From: an uncultured Clostridia bacterium
GTDB lineage: Bacteria > Bacillota > Clostridia > Christensenellales > Borkfalkiaceae
Reading direction: 5' to 3'
Length of the DNA: 7,909 bases
NCBI GenBank assembly: GCA_947629725.1
Contig: CANREU010000067.1
Coordinates: 1-7,909, forward strand
The notes beneath the pieces are model-generated. The model worked only from the letters and a program-made list of their open reading frames with translations. It was not told the origin of the DNA and made no database searches. This document shows, piece by piece, positions 1-6,800 of the stretch. How positions within the stretch are numbered: position 1 is the stretch's first letter; every line of letters begins with the position of its first letter. The translations under genes and the position numbers were made by a program.

Positions 1-157
1 TGCGCGGAGCAAAACCACGCTTTTGCGGCAGCGCACCCAATTTGCGCGACCCTTCGCGCTTATTGTACGGGCAAGCGAATGAGAGAACAACTTCGTTTCC
101 CGCAAGAGCAACTTTCCTCGCGGAAAAGATTTTGCGCAAAAGGATAGGGGCGGACCC
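1..157. other. Non-coding stretch with small dyads, no supported gene
   Basis: I see no credible gene here. Small dyads include GCAAAA/TTTTGC (9-14 with 21-26), TTTCC/GGAAA (113-117 with 122-126) and the 12-bp perfect palindrome TTTTGCGCAAAA at 130-141. A weak minus-strand promoter candidate is listed separately. The open plus-strand frame starting at 42 runs antisense over the dehydrogenase and shows no protein-family signal. Confidence 0.5.
62..90 (-). promoter_or_regulatory. Weak candidate promoter pointing left out of the window
   Basis: The minus strand has TTGTTC (90-85), a 17-nt gap, and TACAAT (67-62). The -10 hexamer is good but the -35 matches only TTG. It would serve a gene beyond the left edge, downstream of the operon terminator. 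Confidence 0.3.
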
Positions 158-199
158 TCACCCCTACCCCTCCCCCTGGCGCAGGGGGAGGGCAAGAGA
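158..199. repeat. Dispersed GC-rich palindromic repeat, type 1, copy a (diverged)
   Basis: This is pyrimidine-rich CACCCCTACCC followed by an 11-bp stem (168-178 with 182-192, loop GCG) and GGGCAAGAG. The layout CACCC-TACCC-stem-GGCAAG matches the copies at 3436-3475 and 7798-7837, but the stem and loop sequences differ. It lies directly downstream of the operon terminator. Confidence 0.65.
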
Positions 200-200
200 A

Positions 201-229
201 GGAAAAGATCCGCGCAGCGGAGCTTTTCC
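201..229 (-). terminator. Hairpin terminator after the hydrolase-DUF2264-SDR operon
   Basis: Eleven bases after the dehydrogenase stop there is a 13-bp stem with one mismatch (arms 201-213 and 217-229, loop 214-216). On the minus strand the 3' arm ends in CTTTTCC and is followed by TTCTCTT. The U-tract is interrupted by C, so it is a less perfect intrinsic terminator than the one at 3736-3766. Confidence 0.6.
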
Positions 230-239
230 GCGAAACTCT

Positions 240-1034
240 TTACGGCTGTTTCCCGATATAAGCCAAAATGCCGCCGTCGACGTAGAGAATATGCCCGTTC
301 ACAAAGTCGGAGGCACGGGAGGCGAGGAACACGGCGGGGCCCTTGAGGTCCTCGGGCGTCCCCCAGCGGCCCGCGGGGGTCTTGGCGAGGATAAAGCTGT
401 CGAAGGGGTGGGGAGAGCCGTCGGGCTGCTTCTCGCGCAAGGGCGCGGTCTGCGGCGTGGCGATGTACCCCGGGCCCAAACCGTTGCATTGAATGTTATA
501 CTTGCCGTATTCGGAGGCGATGTTCTTCGTAAGCATCTTGAGCCCGCCCTTCGCGGAGGCGTAGGCGGAGACGGTCTCCCGCCCGAGCTCGCTCATCATG
601 GAGCAGATGTTGACGATCTTCCCGCCCCCCCTTTCCATCATGTCGGGCAGCACCGCCTTCGCCATGAGGAAGGGAGCGACGAGGTCGATGTCCACCACCT
701 CGCGGAACTCCCCCGCCCCCATCTCGTGCATGGGGATGCGCTTGATGATCCCCGCATTGTTGACGAGGATGTCGATCTTACCGAGATCGGCGTGAACAGA
801 CGCAACCATGTCCGCGATCTCCTCCTCTTTCGTCACGTCGCAGAGGTATCCCTTTGCCGCGATCCCCCGCGCCGCGTAGTCCGCAAGCGCCTTTTCGAGG
901 TGCTCTTTTTTACGGCAGTTGAAGGCGATCTTCGCCCCCGCTTCCGCGAGCGCCTCGGCGACTGCGAACCCGATGCCGTATGCCGCGCCCGTCACGAGCG
1001 CGACCTTACCTTCCAAAGAAAACAAACCGTTCAT
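240..1034 (-). CDS. SDR dehydrogenase, gluconate 5-dehydrogenase / DhuD-type
   Basis: This 264-residue classical short-chain dehydrogenase is probably a soluble cytoplasmic NAD(P)-dependent oxidoreductase. The Rossmann motif TGAAYGIG is at residues 15-22, NNAG at 92-95, and the catalytic Ser145, Tyr158 and Lys162 are in place (NICSMMSEL, then YASAK). The segments SMMSELGRETVSAYA, GPGYIATPQTAPLRE and the C-terminus HILYVDGGILAYIGKQP are, from memory, nearly identical to Streptococcus suis gluconate 5-dehydrogenase, and the length is normal for that group. Streptococcal relatives encoded beside unsaturated glucuronyl hydrolase were shown to act as DhuD, interconverting 3-deoxy-2,5-hexodiulosonate and 2-keto-3-deoxygluconate. 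Because a GH88 gene is in the same operon, I infer the DhuD/KduD-like role over gluconate metabolism. The start codon overlaps the upstream stop in an ATGA (4 nt), and only a weak GAGG lies 10 nt upstream, so translational coupling is likely. At the end of strand beta-2 it carries Cys40-Arg41-Lys-Lys where an acidic residue is common, which could favour NADP(H). Confidence 0.93.
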   Translation of the reverse strand: MNGLFSLEGKVALVTGAAYGIGFAVAEALAEAGAKIAFNCRKKEHLEKALADYAARGIAAKGYLCDVTKEEEIADMVASVHADLGKIDILVNNAGIIKRIPMHEMGAGEFREVVDIDLVAPFLMAKAVLPDMMERGGGKIVNICSMMSELGRETVSAYASAKGGLKMLTKNIASEYGKYNIQCNGLGPGYIATPQTAPLREKQPDGSPHPFDSFILAKTPAGRWGTPEDLKGPAVFLASRASDFVNGHILYVDGGILAYIGKQP

Positions 1035-2158
1035 CGATCTACCGCCTCATCACAGGGAAGGTCGACCCCCTCCCAGATTTTTTTGTTCGTCCACGGCTCG
1101 TCGGGCGCGGACCAGAAGGGATGCGCGGGCAGGAGCCCGAGGGGCAAAAACGCCGCCTCGCACATGTAGAGGCTCCCCACGCAGATGTAGTGCTCGCCGA
1201 GGGAGGGCTGGCTCCCGATGACCCCCGTCTTCAAAAAACCGTTTTCGTCGAACATTCCTCCCCGCACGGTGCGCTCCATCACGGCGGAGACGGCGCACCG
1301 CACCTGCGCGGGCGAGAGCCCCTCGGGGAGGTTGTCTTGCAGCGCGGCGTGCACGAGCGCCTGAAAGGCGCCGAAACGGTAGGCGAGCGACCGTCCCGTC
1401 ATGGGGTACGTCCCCTCGGGAGAGATGAGCCGCTCCTGGATGGCGGCGTAGCGGGAGGCCCGCTTCAAGACGGCGGGCAGAAGGTCCGAACAGCGCGGGG
1501 AGATCGGCGCAAAGGTCTTGAGAAGGTCGACATACATGGGCTGGATAGCGTAGCTGTTGTAGTAGTCCATGTGGAAGAACTCCCCGTCGCCGTACATGCC
1601 GTCCCCCTTATACCACCCCTCGAAAGCCTCGATGGCGCGGTCGACGGGGTAGACGCAAAATTCCTCCCCCATGCGATAGAGCGCCGCCTCGACGAGCGCA
1701 GGGAAAAACAGCCAATTTGTGGCACATGGGATGAATTTTCGGGTGGAGACGAGGGCACACGCGAGGTTTTTCCGCACCCTCTCTTCAAGGGGCGCCACGA
1801 GCGCTTTCGGCGCGCGGACGAGGGCATAGGCGAGGTACGCCGCGTCCACGAGGGACTGCCCGTACCCCTCCGTAAAATTCATGCAGTCGGGCGAAAGCGG
1901 GTCCGTCGCCCTGTCGATGCAGACGAGCGCAAGGGCACGGTAGCGTTTTTGGAGCTCCGCCTCCTCCCCCGTGAGCCCCTCGAGCTCCAGCCACGGCGCC
2001 ATGCCCGCGAGGGTGCGCGCGAACGCTTCGAGGTGGGCGTACAGCCGCCGTCCCTCCTTCTCCACGGGGAGTTTTTCGTGCAGTTTCCCCTCCGCGAGAC
2101 TTTGGAGCACGGGGTCCGCGATCTTCAGCATGAGCCCGAGCCAATCTTTTCTTACCAT
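1031..2158 (-). CDS. DUF2264 family protein, probable glycoside hydrolase-like
   Basis: This 375-residue protein matches my memory of the DUF2264 family: NWLFF at residues 148-152, DYYNSYAIQPMY at 198-209, GRSLAYRF at 255-262 and HPFWSAPDEPW at 346-356. It is mostly helical with no signal peptide or membrane segment, so it is probably cytoplasmic and of the alpha/alpha-barrel type. I recall that DUF2264 members overlap CAZy family GH154, which has beta-glucuronidase activity, but this is from memory and the substrate here is inferred only from neighbours. Its place between an unsaturated glucuronyl hydrolase and a uronate-type dehydrogenase fits work on uronic-acid-containing oligosaccharides. 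The frame is open up to 2302, but the start at 2158 is chosen because AAGGAG lies 8 nt upstream and the ATG overlaps the end of the upstream gene (ATGGTAA, 7 nt). Its stop overlaps the next start by 4 nt. At 375 residues it is at the short end for the family, though all the motifs are present. Confidence 0.88.
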   Translation of the reverse strand: MVRKDWLGLMLKIADPVLQSLAEGKLHEKLPVEKEGRRLYAHLEAFARTLAGMAPWLELEGLTGEEAELQKRYRALALVCIDRATDPLSPDCMNFTEGYGQSLVDAAYLAYALVRAPKALVAPLEERVRKNLACALVSTRKFIPCATNWLFFPALVEAALYRMGEEFCVYPVDRAIEAFEGWYKGDGMYGDGEFFHMDYYNSYAIQPMYVDLLKTFAPISPRCSDLLPAVLKRASRYAAIQERLISPEGTYPMTGRSLAYRFGAFQALVHAALQDNLPEGLSPAQVRCAVSAVMERTVRGGMFDENGFLKTGVIGSQPSLGEHYICVGSLYMCEAAFLPLGLLPAHPFWSAPDEPWTNKKIWEGVDLPCDEAVDR

Positions 2159-2166
2159 AAGAAGGT

Positions 2167-2172
2167 CTCCTT
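2167..2172 (-). promoter_or_regulatory. Ribosome binding site of the DUF2264 gene, within a small hairpin
   Basis: AAGGAG lies 8 nt before the ATG at 2158, and this fixes the start. It lies inside the last codons of the hydrolase gene and inside a short dyad, GAAGG-AGA-CCTTC (2161-2173), which could partly hide the site until ribosomes translate through the end of the upstream gene. Confidence 0.7.
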
Positions 2173-2915
2173 CCCGATTTGTTTGAGCAGCGCCTCCGCG
2201 AAGAAATAATCCGCGTAGACGAGGGGCACGTTGTGCATGCCGTCGTGATAGGCGACGGTACACCGCGGGAGCAGAAAATCGTGCTCCGCCGAAAAATCGC
2301 ACTCCTCCGCGAGCGCGCCGAGGAGGAAGTCCGCCCCCTCCGCATACTCCCTCTTATTTGTGAGGGACGCGAGCTCGAAGAGCCCGCATGCGGCGATCGC
2401 GGCGGCAGACCCGTCTTCAAGACCGCACCCCTCCGGCTGGTCGAAATCGGCGGGTATATGCCCGTTTTTGGGCACATGGGTGAGGAAATTGCGGGCAACT
2501 CTCTCCGCCGTTGCAAGGAAATCTGCGCGCTTTGTGTGGCGGTGGGAGAGCGCGAACCCGTAGAGCGCCCAGCTCTGACCGCGCGTCCACGAGGAGCCCT
2601 CCTTCATCCCCTGCCCGCCGAGGGTCTTTTGAAAGACACCCGTCTGCGGGTCGAACACCGCGATATGCGCGCAGGAACCGTCCTCGCGGACGAGGTATTT
2701 TTGCGCCGTCTCCGCGTGCCGCTCGGCGATCTGGCGGAAGCGGGGGTCGCCCGTGAGGCCGCTCGCGCGGTATAGGAGGGGCAAATTCATCAGACAGTCG
2801 ACGATCGCCCACCCCGCGTTTTCGCCCGTGTCGTCGTTCCACGCGCGGAGAAAGCCGCCCGCGGGGTTGAACCGCCCCGCAAGGTCGTTTGCGGCGAGGA
2901 GGAGTTTTTGCTCGC

Positions 2916-2921
2916 TTTTTT
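2916..2921 (-). other. Probable frameshift site (T6 / A6 homopolymer)
   Basis: On the coding strand the run reads GGC-AAAAAA-GCG. One extra A gives GGC AAA AAA AGC GAG CAA AAA CTC, joining TGKK to SEQKLLLAANDLAGRF, which is the expected GH88 continuation. A second run (T5 at 2905-2909) could also hold the change. Neither is a classic X_XXY_YYZ slippery heptamer, because a C precedes the A-run in both cases. Confidence 0.7.
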
Positions 2922-3264
2922 GCCCGTGAAGGCGAAGTCCGCACCCGCGGTGAGCAGCCATTTGAAGCCGCTGTCGTGGTCCATGCCCCGCGCGATCGTG
3001 AAGTTTTTATCGAGTTTGTTCTCGATCTTTACGGCGCATTCGCGGAAAAGCGTGCACTTGCGGTAGCCGTAGAGCTGCCACAGAAGACCCGCATAGAAGC
3101 CGTTCGTCCACCAGCAGATGTCCCCCGAGCAGTCGTCGAAGGCGCCCTTTTCGTCCGCCGTATACGGAATTTTGCCGCGGTTCCGCTCCGCCGCGAGGAG
3201 CTCTTTGCGATAGATTTTTTCGAGGACGGTGACCGTCCATTCTCTCGGTTTCATGACATGGGAT

Positions 3265-3293
3265 ATTGTACCACAGATGAAAGAAAACGTCAA
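3265..3293 (-). promoter_or_regulatory. Extended -10 promoter of the hydrolase operon
   Basis: The minus strand reads TTGACG (3293-3288), a 17-nt spacer, and TACAAT (3270-3265) preceded by TGG, which is the TGn extended -10 element. The upstream side is A/T-rich, including A6-GGCA-T6 at 3305-3320. The expected transcript start is at about 3259-3257, only 3-5 nt before the ATG at 3254. The mRNA would therefore be leaderless or nearly so, and no Shine-Dalgarno sequence is visible. Confidence 0.75.
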
Positions 3294-3346
3294 TATGCGG
3301 TGCGAAAAAAGGCATTTTTTCTTTTTGTGTGAGGACAAGTTTCCCC

Positions 3347-3420
3347 TCATTCAGAACGGAGCCGTAGGCGGAGTGAGTGAATCTTTCAAGATACACTCGG
3401 GCTACGCCCTCGGTATGAGG
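3347..3420. repeat. Dispersed repeat, type 2 (TCATTC...GGCGGAGTGAATCT), copy a
   Basis: TCATTCAGAACGGAGCC, then GGCGGAGTGAGTGAATCT, followed by an imperfect hairpin around CTCGGGC-TAC-GCCCTCGG. The layout (TCATTC at the start, GGCGGAGTGAATCT at the end) recurs at 7738-7780, there with a perfect 8-bp stem between the two parts. Many bacterial genomes carry intergenic repeats of this general TCATTCnGA...GAATCT shape. Confidence 0.6.
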
Positions 3421-3435
3421 AGCAGGTGCACCCCC

Positions 3436-3475
3436 CACCCTACCCTCCCCCCTCAAGTATAAGGGGGGAGGCAAG
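3436..3475. repeat. Dispersed palindromic repeat, type 1, copy b (40 nt, exact match)
   Basis: These 40 bases are identical to 7798-7837. The core is a 10-bp perfect stem CCTCCCCCCT/AGGGGGGAGG (3444-3453 with 3462-3471) with an 8-nt loop CAAGTATA, preceded by CACCCTAC and followed by CAAG. Both copies have the same orientation and lie in intergenic DNA. Confidence 0.85.
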
Positions 3476-3490
3476 AAAAAGAGCGCCGCC

Positions 3491-3514
3491 CACCCCCTAC
3501 CCCCTCATTACGGT
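3491..3514. repeat. Dispersed repeat, type 3, copy a
   Basis: CACC...CTACC...CTCATTACGGT recurs at the right window edge (7884-7909) with one base changed and one extra C in each C-run. In both places it follows a type-1 palindrome, so the two may be parts of a larger composite element. Confidence 0.6.
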
Positions 3515-3592
3515 AAAAGGCGCAACGCTTCATACGGCGCCTTTTCCCGAAAGCCATATGGAAGGCCCACGGAGGGGGGCAGAGAGCAGAAA

Positions 3593-3647
3593 GGCCTACC
3601 CTTTTTCAAAGGGGAGGCTCCCCCGCTTGCGGGGGTGGTGGGGATTG
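3593..3647 (+). repeat. Double-hairpin REP-like element, type 4, copy A
   Basis: The first hairpin is CCCTTT-TTC-AAAGGG (3599-3613) and the second is CCCCCG-CTTG-CGGGGG (3620-3635), ending in GGTGGGGATTGG. This is the same plan as the inverted element at 3661-3721 and the one at 7669-7710: a pyrimidine-first hairpin, a short linker, a second hairpin and a G-rich tail. Confidence 0.65.
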
Positions 3648-3660
3648 GCGATGAACGGGC

Positions 3661-3721
3661 CCCATCCCCATCCGTCACGGCTGCGCCGTGCCACCTTCCC
3701 CTTCCAACGGAAGGGTAAGGC
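3661..3721 (-). repeat. Double-hairpin REP-like element, type 4, copy B (inverted)
   Basis: Read on the minus strand, hairpin one is CCCTTCC-GTT-GGAAGGG (3715-3699) and hairpin two is CACGGC-GCA-GCCGTG (3690-3676), then ACGGATGGGGATGG. It faces copy A tail to tail with a 13-nt gap, and the two G-rich tails (GGTGGGGATTGG and GGATGGGGATGG) are nearly identical, so the pair forms an imperfect large inverted repeat. Confidence 0.65.
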
Positions 3722-3735
3722 TTTGAGGCGGGGCG

Positions 3736-3766
3736 AAAAAAGCCCCCCGCGCGGTTGCGCGGGGGG
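3736..3766 (-). terminator. Intrinsic terminator of the surface-protein gene
   Basis: The minus strand has a 10-bp perfect G+C stem CCCCCCGCGC/GCGCGGGGGG with an AACC loop (3766-3743), followed by GC and six T. It lies 36 nt after the stop codon and is a textbook rho-independent terminator. Confidence 0.93.
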
Positions 3767-3783
3767 ACGGCGCTATGCGCCGT
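3767..3783 (-). other. Accessory hairpin just upstream of the terminator
   Basis: ACGGCGC-ATA-GCGCCGT is a perfect 7-bp stem with a 3-nt loop, directly abutting the terminator stem on its 5' side in the mRNA. It may protect the 3' end or support the terminator; it has no U-tract of its own. Confidence 0.6.
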
Positions 3784-3802
3784 GTTCACTTGTTGTCCCT
3801 AC

Positions 3803-6800
3803 TTACTCGTGCTTTTTCTTCACGAGGAGGGCGCCGCCGAGGGTGAGGGCGATCGTCCCGATCGCAACAGCCGAGATCGCGATCGAGCCGCCGCAGCCCT
3901 TCTTCTTTTCGGGTTCGGGTTCATCGGGCGTGTCGGGCGTGTCGGGGGTATCGGGAGTATCGGGTTCGTCGGGCTCCGCGTTCTTCGTCCACTGCGCGTA
4001 GACCGTCGTCTCCGCCGTGATCTCGCCGTTAAAGTCAAACTCCGTGTCGCCGTCCGCCGTCGTATACCAGCCCTTGAAGGTGTAGCCCTCGCGGGTCGGG
4101 TTTTCTGCGGGCTGCGTGACCTTCTCGCCGTGCTTCACCGTCGCGGAAGCGACCGTGCTGCCCTCCTGCGTATCGAAGGTCACGGTGTAGGTGACGTCGT
4201 CATACTGCGCGGTGAGCTCGATCTCCGTCGTGCTGTCCTGCACGAGGTCCCAAAGCGCGGCCTTGTTCTCGATCTTCGTCGAGCCATTGTACCAGCCCTT
4301 GAAGGTCTTGCCCGCCTTCGCGGTGACGGCGGGGATGGTCACATCGCTGTCGTATGCGGCCGTGACCTGCGCCTCGGCGCCGTTTGCAAGGGTGCCGTCC
4401 GTGCCGACCGTCCACTTGATGGTGTACGTCTTTGCGGTGTACACGGCAACGAGGGTGAGGGTCCCGTCCTCTCTGTTCCACTTGTTGTCCGCGCCGAGCT
4501 CAAACTTCGCGCCGTTAAGCTGCCATTCCTTGAACTCGTAGCCCTTCGCGGGGGTGACCGTAGGAAGGGTGGCCGTTTGGTCGTAGGTGTAGGTCTCGCT
4601 CTGCTTGGAAACCGTGCCGTGGTCGCCGTTCTGGAAGGTCACTTCCGTGGTCTTGGCCGTCCAATTCGCATAGAGGTCGATATTTTCCGCTCTCGTTGCC
4701 TCAATGCTCGTCACCTTGTGCTCGTGCGCGTCTTCGCTATACCACCCCTCAAAGGTGTAGCCCGTCTTGGTGGGGGTAGGAAGCTGCGCGAGGCCCGTGC
4801 CATAGGTGAAGTTCGCGGGCGCGTCCGTATTCGTAGCACCCTCAACGCCGTGGTAGGTGATGGTGTATTGCTTCGCCGTCCACTGTGCGGTGAAGGTCAC
4901 GTCCGCGTTCACTTCATACGTTGCGTGGTCGGTGCCCTTCTTGTAGAGCGTATCATCGTCTGCGACCTTCCAGCCCGCGAAGGTGTAACCCGTGCGGGTG
5001 GGCTCTTCGTCGGGGATGGTGTACGACCCCGCCGCCACGTGCGCTTCCGTGGGCATACCTTGAATGCTGCTGTCCTCTGCGCCCTTTGCGAAGGTCACCG
5101 TCTTGCTGTCTTCGGGGAGCTTCGTCCACTTCGCCTTGAGGGTGATCTCGTTGCCCTTCGCGGGAATATTTTCCGCGGTGAGGGTGAAGGTCTCGATCAC
5201 GTTCTCGCCGTCCGTCGTCCAGCCGTCGAAGGTGTACCCCGCGAGGGTGGGCTTCTTGTCGGTGAGGTCAACGGTCGCGTTCTCGAGGGAAACATCCTCA
5301 ACGTCTCCGGGAAGGCTCTCGACATTCGCGTCGCCTGCATCCGCGGGCTTGTTGCCGTCGAATTTCACGGTGTATTGGATGGCTTCGTACTGCGCCGTGA
5401 GGGTGACATTGTTGTCGTCGAACGTCCACTCGGTGCCGCTCGTAAACACATCTTCGCCCTTCTTCCAACCCTTGAAGGTGTAGCCCTTCGAAACGGTGGG
5501 AGTTTTATCGGTGAGGTTGAGCGCTTGACCGTAGGTCGCCGTAACGCTCGTGTCGGAAAGAGTTCCGTGCGCGCCCTGATCGAGGGTCACGTTGTAGGTC
5601 TTGGCGGTCCACTTGGCATAGACGGTCTTGCTCGCGCTGTACGCCTTTTCTGCGGACATGGTGCCTTCGGCCTCTTCGTACCAACCATCGAACGTGTAAC
5701 CCGTCTTCGTGGGAGCCTTGTCGTGGCTTACGGTGAAGGAGGTACCGATCTCGAAGTAGTCGTCTGCGACCGCGGAACCGTCTTGCTCATCGTAGGTGAT
5801 ACGGTTGACTTTATAAATAAGGATATAGGCGAGAACTACGCCGTCGTTCTGCTTCTCTTTGGTCGCCTCGATCTTCACCTCGAGTTTTGCCGCCCCGTCC
5901 GTGGGGTTCACGTCGGCCAATACACTGTAATTGTAGATACCGAGCCCATTCGCCTGCTGGTCCTGCAAAGGATATGCGGAATCCGTGGTGCCGTTCGTCA
6001 CGCCGTCCGTGGTGAGAACGGTCATCTTTTGGGGACGACCCCACCAACCGCTGGGAACAGACGTACCGTAAATAATGCGGTAGGTACCTGCTTCGGAAAT
6101 ATCGAAGCGATAGGTGAGGGACCCATTTGCATTGTCCTGCCCACTCTCGCCGACTTTGCCGTTACGGATAGACTTTCTGAAATCCGGGTCCTCGATCCAG
6201 TTGCAGGTCGTTTCATTATCTTTACCTGTCAAAGGAATGTCATCGGTATATCCGTAACCGGAAGTTTCATATTTCTTATCGGGGGAGAAGGGACCGTTTT
6301 GGGTGGTCCTGCCGACGTCGATCAAATAGACGACATCCGCCTCTTTGGGAAGAACGGTGACGGTATCCGTGAAGGATCTTCCTTCATAGGTCGCCGAGAT
6401 TTCGATTTCATCGAAAGGCTTCGCATTGTTGATCGCGGTCTTGCTTTCCTCTGCGATCGTGAAGGTCTGCGCCCCTTCGTGAGCGGACAGCGTTCCTTCG
6501 ATCTCCGTGTCGCCCTTGTGCACGAACCCGTCGAGGTCTGCCGTTTCGGGAAGTTCGTAATCCTTCGTCGCAATGAGGATATAGCTGATGAAGGAGGGCG
6601 CGTCGGTTTGCGTGTTGCAGCCGACCGTGATGTAGTACTTTCCACCCTCTTCGACGCCGTGAATGGTATTTCCGTCGTCCTTGCCGAGCACTACCTTTTG
6701 AGGGGAATTTGTGGTATGGAGACCGCTCTTCACGACCTTGTTCGTCTCATCGGTTTCGTAATTTTCATTGATATAGTACGTCGTATCAATGTTCGCACTG

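Larger units (their letters stand above)
2152..3254 (-). pseudogene. ugl: GH88 unsaturated glucuronyl hydrolase, split by a frameshift
   Basis: Two overlapping frames together make one GH88 protein. The first frame starts at 3254 (MKPREWTV) and continues, out of the true frame after about 2920, to a stop at 2790. The second supplies the homologous sequence from about 2921 to 2152. Adding one base in the T6 run at 2916-2921 gives a continuous protein of about 367 residues, close to the family norm of about 370-380. The rebuilt protein has MDHDSGF (residues 91-97; Asp94 matches the catalytic Asp88 of the Bacillus GL1 enzyme), IVDCLMNLPLL (Asp153 matches Asp149), SSWTRGQSWALYGFA (221-235) and DGSAAAIAAC (281-290). 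The family hydrates and releases the 4,5-unsaturated uronic acid from lyase-made glycosaminoglycan or other polyuronate fragments in the cytoplasm. As it stands, the first frame alone gives 154 residues with Asp94 but without Asp153, hence probably inactive. It is the first gene of the operon. A sequencing or assembly error is as likely as a true mutation. Confidence 0.88.

Noticed and set aside
42..1169. A 375-codon open frame on the plus strand
   Set aside because: It runs antisense to the dehydrogenase and through the palindromic repeat; the minus strand carries the clear SDR motifs.
980..2209. A 409-codon open frame on the plus strand
   Set aside because: It is in antisense register with the DUF2264 gene, with an Arg/Glu/Gly-rich translation, no ribosome site and no recognisable domain.
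2159..2302. An N-terminal extension of the DUF2264 gene up to 2302
   Set aside because: The extra 48 residues are Arg-rich and lie out of frame over conserved hydrolase sequence, while 2158 has a good ribosome site and coupled overlap.
3255..3350. An N-terminal extension of the hydrolase gene up to 3350
   Set aside because: The added residues come from the promoter and A/T tract, have no ribosome site and do not look like GH88; the normal N-terminus fits MKPREW.
3436..3475. The C/G-rich palindrome as a terminator
   Set aside because: It has no U-tract on either strand, and an identical copy far from any gene end (7798-7837) shows that it is a dispersed repeat.
3420..3520. A CRISPR array
   Set aside because: The repeated C/G-rich units are not evenly spaced, have no unique spacers between identical repeats, and no cas genes are present.
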